A stretch of DNA of 9,806 nt from NCBI GenBank assembly GCA_964436935.1, contig CAYTES010000050.1:1-9806 (forward strand). The letters are read 5' to 3'. The stretch comes from CAYTES01 sp964436935 (GTDB lineage: Bacteria > Patescibacteriota > Gracilibacteria > UBA1369 > UBA12473). Each line of letters begins with the position of its first letter. The first letter of the stretch is position 1. A program made the translations under genes and the position numbers. The notes under the pieces were generated by a model. That model searched no databases, was not told where the DNA came from, and saw nothing but the letters and a program-made list of their open reading frames with translations. Shown here in pieces: positions 6,473-9,806 of the stretch.

Positions 6473-7897
6473 CTAACTTTCCTTCCTTCCCCCCAAGTTG
6501 TACCAGTCGAGCTTACGCGACAAGTACATGACCAAGGCCAAGATTCCAAACAAACCGAAACTACCCATGAGCAAGGCGTAGTCTTGAAGTTGGAGCAAAG
6601 AATAGAAGAATCCATAGAGCACCAATAGGACTCCTCCAACCAACATAGTGTGCCGACGGTTGTGGAATACGGACTGGGAATAAGCGGTGATCAGCCCCGC
6701 CGTAGCCACGGTGCCCACAAAGTAAGCCGCGCTAAAATTGATGTATTCGGAAAGCGAAAGCAGCAGCAGATAAAAGAGGCAAATGGCAAATCCCATCAAG
6801 AGATATTGAATCGGGTGGATTCTTTTTTTCTCCAATACTTCACTGAAAAAGAAGGTCAGAAACGTTAGAAACAGGGTCATAACCGCATACTTCACGGCCC
6901 TCATATTTTTTTGATACGTTTCCACCGGCATGAGCAGATTCACCCCAAACGCGCTGCTTTGTTGCAAACGGGTTTCCTCGCCCATGTCATCACTGTAGGG
7001 ATTGTAAAAGTAATCGCCTCCCTTGCCTTCCATCTCCGAGAAGCTGTAACCGGCATCCACCCACTGTTGGGGGTAACTGCGATTGAAATTCAACACACTC
7101 CACGAGGCGGTGAATCCATCCTCGGTAACGCTACGCTCCACAGGTAAAAATCCGCCATCGAAACTGGGGTTGGCCCACGAAGACGCCAATGTGGCCGTGG
7201 TATTTTTTCCGACCGGCTCAAAACTGAGCCACTGGCTGCCTTTGAGTTTGAGCGGCACGGAAAAATCGTAGACTTCTTTTTTCAAATCACTGTCGTTGAT
7301 GGGGACATTGACGCTGATCCCCGAATTTAAAATTCCGATATTTCCCACGCCGGGGTTGAAGGCATATTCTTTGCCATCCCACTGAGCGATCAGGCTTTCA
7401 CTGACGCCCTTCATGTCGCTTATCCCCACGGAAAGCATTGCATCTTCCCATCCAAAACTAAAATCGGATAAATTCAATTCCTCGGCTTTTGGAAATACAA
7501 AATTCCCCTTCACTTTAAGATCTGCAGTATAAACAACGACATCATAAATGCTACGGGAAAGAATATCGGGATTCAACTGGCCCTCAATCTTTAAATTTTC
7601 GGGGAGGAAATGGGTGTACCCGCGCGAGGATGAAACGATCACGCCTTTTGTATCGCGAGTGTATTGAATGTAGGGCACACTGAGCACCGGCCCAATGATG
7701 TTTTGAGATTGCCCCCACTTGGAAGTGATCTCATTTTTAACATCGGTGCTGCGGAATTGACGTTCGCGCACCACCCCCTGAATCATGAAGGACGGAATCA
7801 ACAGGATCAAAATCAAGATACCGATGGCAATCAACTTTAGTCCGACCGAATTGCGTGACCATTGATTGAAGCGTTCAAAGAAAGACGGAGATTCCAT
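6473..7897 (-). CDS. creD: CreD-family inner membrane protein
   Basis: 474 residues, close to the usual length of this family (PF06123). TM1 lies at about 20-40 (LKLIAIGILILILLIPSFMI), then a ~290-residue extracytoplasmic domain beginning RERQFRS..V..EI...WG..Q.I.GP.L.VPY, and about five more helices from 335 to 460. The conserved family blocks FGVNLLMPVETYQKNMRAVK and IHPIQYLLMGFAICLFYLLL are clear. In E. coli CreD is in the CreBC regulon and linked to envelope stress and colicin resistance; its biochemical role is unknown. No creA, creB or creC is in this window, so it is an orphan here. The ATG at 7895-7897 has no Shine-Dalgarno. A stem-loop terminator follows it. Confidence 0.92.
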   Translation of the reverse strand: MESPSFFERFNQWSRNSVGLKLIAIGILILILLIPSFMIQGVVRERQFRSTDVKNEITSKWGQSQNIIGPVLSVPYIQYTRDTKGVIVSSSRGYTHFLPENLKIEGQLNPDILSRSIYDVVVYTADLKVKGNFVFPKAEELNLSDFSFGWEDAMLSVGISDMKGVSESLIAQWDGKEYAFNPGVGNIGILNSGISVNVPINDSDLKKEVYDFSVPLKLKGSQWLSFEPVGKNTTATLASSWANPSFDGGFLPVERSVTEDGFTASWSVLNFNRSYPQQWVDAGYSFSEMEGKGGDYFYNPYSDDMGEETRLQQSSAFGVNLLMPVETYQKNMRAVKYAVMTLFLTFLTFFFSEVLEKKRIHPIQYLLMGFAICLFYLLLLSLSEYINFSAAYFVGTVATAGLITAYSQSVFHNRRHTMLVGGVLLVLYGFFYSLLQLQDYALLMGSFGLFGILALVMYLSRKLDWYNLGGRKES

Positions 7898-7920
7898 GGA
7901 TTTGAATTAAAGAATGTAAC

Positions 7921-7953
7921 ACTATAGTAATAAAAATTGTCTCATTTTATTAC
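7921..7953 (-). promoter_or_regulatory. creD-like gene -10 box with adjacent inverted repeat
   Basis: On the minus strand TATAGT (7926-7921) stands 23 bp before the ATG and can serve as a -10 box; no good -35 is present. Directly upstream GTAATAAAA (7927-7935) and TTTTATTAC (7945-7953) make a perfect 9-bp inverted repeat with a 9-nt loop, filling the spacer and -35 region. It could be an operator that replaces a normal -35 (activator site) or a weak AT-rich hairpin behind the glycosyltransferase gene. Confidence 0.35.
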
Positions 7954-8012
7954 GTTTTTCGGAAGCAACCGTATTTGACAGAAAACAATCTATTTCCTAA
8001 AAATATCTTTAT

Positions 8013-9173
8013 CTAGAACCTTAAAATTCTCTCATAGATTTCATGTGTTTTTTTTGCCATCATTGCCCATCTGAATGATTGCTTCACAGTATTATACCCT
8101 TCTTGTCCCCACTGTTTTAAACGTTCTGGATTTTTTTCAAAAAGATCTTGTACTTCCTCAATGCTGCGACGCAATGCGTCAACATCATCCGGTGGAACGA
8201 GGATTCCATTTTTGTGATTCTCCACCAGCCGCGGATTGTCTCCGACCGACGTGGCCAGAACCGGCCGCTTGGCCTCCAGCAGTGTGAGGGGCTGGCCTTC
8301 GGAAAGGGAGGGAAGTACAAAGCAGTGACAATCTTCAAAGGCTTTTCGCCGTGCATCACCAAGTAGTTTTCCTCTCAAATGAACTATTTTTTCCAAATGA
8401 AGCGCGGCGATTTTTTCGCGGAGGATTTCCTTTTGTTCTCCTTCTCCAACGATATCGAGTTGACTATTTCTTTTGCGTTCCGGCGACAGTTGCGCGATGG
8501 CTTCCAGTAAATGGTGCAATCCTTTGATCGGATCCAGCCGGCCCATCGTGAGCAGGGTGAATTTCTTATTCGAACTTTCCTTGATCCCTTTAAACTCTTT
8601 GAGATCCACGCCGTTCGGAATGACGGCAATAGTTTGATTCACATTCGGCAGTGCCAGAAAATTATGCGCCACGCTGATTTCCTGATCGTACTTCAGCCCG
8701 CACAGCAACCAACGTTCGATGCGAGCGGCCAGGCCGCGCTGATTGTAAAAAAGACTCGTGCCGTGCACGGTATAAACGAGCGGTTGTCGCATCAAAAAAC
8801 GAAGGATTTTCCCCGGAATCGCGGCTAAAAAGGCGTGCGCGTGGATCAAATCATAGCGTTGACGGCGATGATTGCTGAGCACCACCGGCACAACGCGGAG
8901 CAACCACATCACCCGTCCCACAGGATTAAAAAATCGGGTACAAGGCCCGACACGAAAAATCCTCAACTTTCCTTGGTGCTGCGTTTCAAAATCGCTCCAT
9001 CGTTTTCCCGAAGAATCTCGAATCGCTCGCACATACAGGTCAATCGTACAGCCTTGCTCCTGAATGAGTCGTTCACACAACTTCTCCACATGCACTTGTC
9101 CCCCGCCATGAATCGGGAACCAAGCGTCGATGATCATGGCGATGTGGAGCGAGCTTTTTTGCCGTTCTCTCAT
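8013..9173 (-). CDS. family 4 glycosyltransferase (GT-B fold)
   Basis: 386 residues from the ATG at 9171-9173. A longer frame reaches 9293, but its extra 40 residues are low-quality and overlap the divergent gene and its promoter; the short start places the first strand LHIAMIIDAWFP at residue 9, as is usual. Motifs: GGGQVHVEKL (23-32), DLIHAHAFLAA (108-118), VYTVHGTS (133-140), IPNGVDLKEF (185-194), TMGRLDPIKGL (209-219), and SLSEGQPLTLLEA with the EX7E pair Glu292/Glu300. It transfers a sugar from a nucleotide-sugar, probably to an envelope polysaccharide or lipid; acceptor and sugar cannot be told. After Glu300-Ala the family norm (about three more residues, as in EAxxxKRPVLAT) is missing: the sequence goes straight to KRPVLATSVG. 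No clear terminator or Shine-Dalgarno is seen. Confidence 0.9.
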   Translation of the reverse strand: MRERQKSSLHIAMIIDAWFPIHGGGQVHVEKLCERLIQEQGCTIDLYVRAIRDSSGKRWSDFETQHQGKLRIFRVGPCTRFFNPVGRVMWLLRVVPVVLSNHRRQRYDLIHAHAFLAAIPGKILRFLMRQPLVYTVHGTSLFYNQRGLAARIERWLLCGLKYDQEISVAHNFLALPNVNQTIAVIPNGVDLKEFKGIKESSNKKFTLLTMGRLDPIKGLHHLLEAIAQLSPERKRNSQLDIVGEGEQKEILREKIAALHLEKIVHLRGKLLGDARRKAFEDCHCFVLPSLSEGQPLTLLEAKRPVLATSVGDNPRLVENHKNGILVPPDDVDALRRSIEEVQDLFEKNPERLKQWGQEGYNTVKQSFRWAMMAKKTHEIYERILRF

Positions 9174-9201
9174 TGATTTTTTTATAAAAATGTGGTATAT
9201 T
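9173..9201 (+). promoter_or_regulatory. promoter of the PH-domain gene
   Basis: TTGATT (9173-9178), a 17-nt spacer and TATATT (9196-9201), with a TG one base before the -10 box (TGTGGTATATT region). The predicted start near 9208 gives a leader of about 32 nt. The -35 touches the start codon of the divergent glycosyltransferase, so strong use of one gene may affect the other. Confidence 0.5.
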
Positions 9202-9239
9202 TTATTGATTTTTAACTTTTTATTTCTACCTTCTCCTCC

Positions 9240-9794
9240 ATGAATCCTGATATCAACACCATCCTGGAACCCAATGAATCCGTTGGGTGGCAAGGCAGTG
9301 TAAACAAAAAGGTTCTTACGATTTCTTTTCTGTTTTTTTTAGCGGTGGTACTTGCCATTGGTGGATTTTTTCTGAGTCAGGATACCATCCACTATACTTC
9401 AAATGGCGAAAGCAAAGAAATTGGAGGTTTTATGATAGGGGCTGTGATTATTGGTGTTGGACTCTTGCTCTCGGGTTTTTCTTTTCTATCCACTCAAGCG
9501 GAAGCGTATGCAATCACCGCAAAAAGAGTGATCATCAAATCCGGACTGATCAGTACCGATTTCAAATCGGTTTATTTTGATCAGATTCAAAACATCATTG
9601 TTGATGTGGGCTTGATCGGTAAAATTTTTGGAGTAGGGTCTATAAAAATAGATACCGGAAAAACAAAAACGTATTCCACCGGAGGAATGGGACGCAAAAA
9701 TGGATTCCGGACCGGGGGAATAAAAACGAAGGTTATGTATGATATGTTGAAATATACTAAGCCGCCTTTAAAATCTCAAATTTTTGACTCATGA
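9240..9794 (+). CDS. two-TM membrane protein with bacterial PH (bPH2, YdbS-like) domain
   Basis: 184 residues. A short cytoplasmic start (MNPDINTILEPNESVGWQGS) precedes TM1 (about 24-45) and TM2 (about 62-83), then a domain with AYAITAKRVIIKSGLIST, VYFDQIQNIIVDVGLIGKIF and GVGSIKIDTG at about 89-140. This order is that of PF03703 bPH2 proteins (YdbS type), membrane proteins of poorly known function. The tail is Gly/Lys-rich (STGGMGRKNGFRTGG) and unusual for the family core. The leader before the ATG reads CTCCTCC, the opposite of a Shine-Dalgarno. The stop TGA at 9792-9794 overlaps an ATG on the same strand. Confidence 0.85.
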   Translation: MNPDINTILEPNESVGWQGSVNKKVLTISFLFFLAVVLAIGGFFLSQDTIHYTSNGESKEIGGFMIGAVIIGVGLLLSGFSFLSTQAEAYAITAKRVIIKSGLISTDFKSVYFDQIQNIIVDVGLIGKIFGVGSIKIDTGKTKTYSTGGMGRKNGFRTGGIKTKVMYDMLKYTKPPLKSQIFDS

Positions 9795-9806
9795 GGCTTT
9801 TGATTT
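9791..9806 (+). CDS. possible start of a downstream coupled gene
   Basis: ATGA at 9791-9794 joins the stop of the PH-domain gene to an ATG in another frame, reading MRLLI up to the window edge. ATGA overlaps are common in operons with coupled translation, but only five codons are visible, so this rests on arrangement alone. Confidence 0.3.

Noticed and set aside
7975..8003. A perfect TTGACA on the plus strand with AT-rich sequence 17 bp on, like a promoter.
   Set aside because: The -10 position reads TAAAAA, and it points into the 3' end of a minus-strand gene with no plus-strand gene behind it.
8835..9176. Plus-strand ORF of 113 codons, and another of 105 codons at 8511.
   Set aside because: They are antisense to a glycosyltransferase with all its motifs and have no domain of their own.
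9174..9293. N-terminal extension of the glycosyltransferase by 40 codons.
   Set aside because: The extension overlaps the divergent PH-domain gene and its promoter, and the family's first strand already fits the ATG at 9173.
9287..9580. Plus-strand ORF of 97 codons.
   Set aside because: It is a shifted frame of the PH-domain gene, with a Cys/Trp/Ser-rich composition typical of a wrong frame.

Overview
The window looks like chromosomal DNA of moderate GC from an uncultured-type bacterium. It uses the standard code (TAA, TAG and TGA all act as stops). Almost no start codon is preceded by a Shine-Dalgarno sequence. That trait, together with an SLH-anchored envelope protein, a CreD-like protein and a compact mix of orphan genes, would fit a Patescibacteria/CPR-like lineage such as Peregrinibacteria, but this is a guess from gene style and not a phylogenetic result.

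Layout, left to right. The 3' end of metK (SAM synthetase, + strand) meets, 12 bp away and convergently, a 481-residue protein with a C-terminal kinase-like fold (- strand, start 1634). That gene is divergent from a large radical SAM protein (+ strand, 1786-3747). The AT-rich 151-bp spacer between them holds the most striking non-coding structure here: two consensus-like promoters placed as exact mirror images around base 1705, with a 7+1+7 bp palindrome midway between their -35 boxes. This suggests the kinase-like protein and the radical SAM enzyme form one co-regulated unit of unknown function.

Bases 3748-4743 are an accessory patch. It holds a 66-codon minus-strand gene with its own good promoter, a 171-codon plus-strand gene for a membrane-anchored protein made of two copies of one small motif, and a short degenerate duplication of the 3' part of the 66-codon gene.

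Three minus-strand envelope genes follow, each apparently its own transcription unit: a secreted SLH-domain protein (4744-6375), a CreD-family inner-membrane protein (6473-7897) with a strong hairpin terminator behind it, and a family 4 glycosyltransferase (8013-9173). A divergent promoter then drives a small two-TM bacterial PH-domain protein (9240-9794), whose stop overlaps an ATG that may open the next gene. No tRNA, rRNA, CRISPR array, insertion sequence or transposase was seen.
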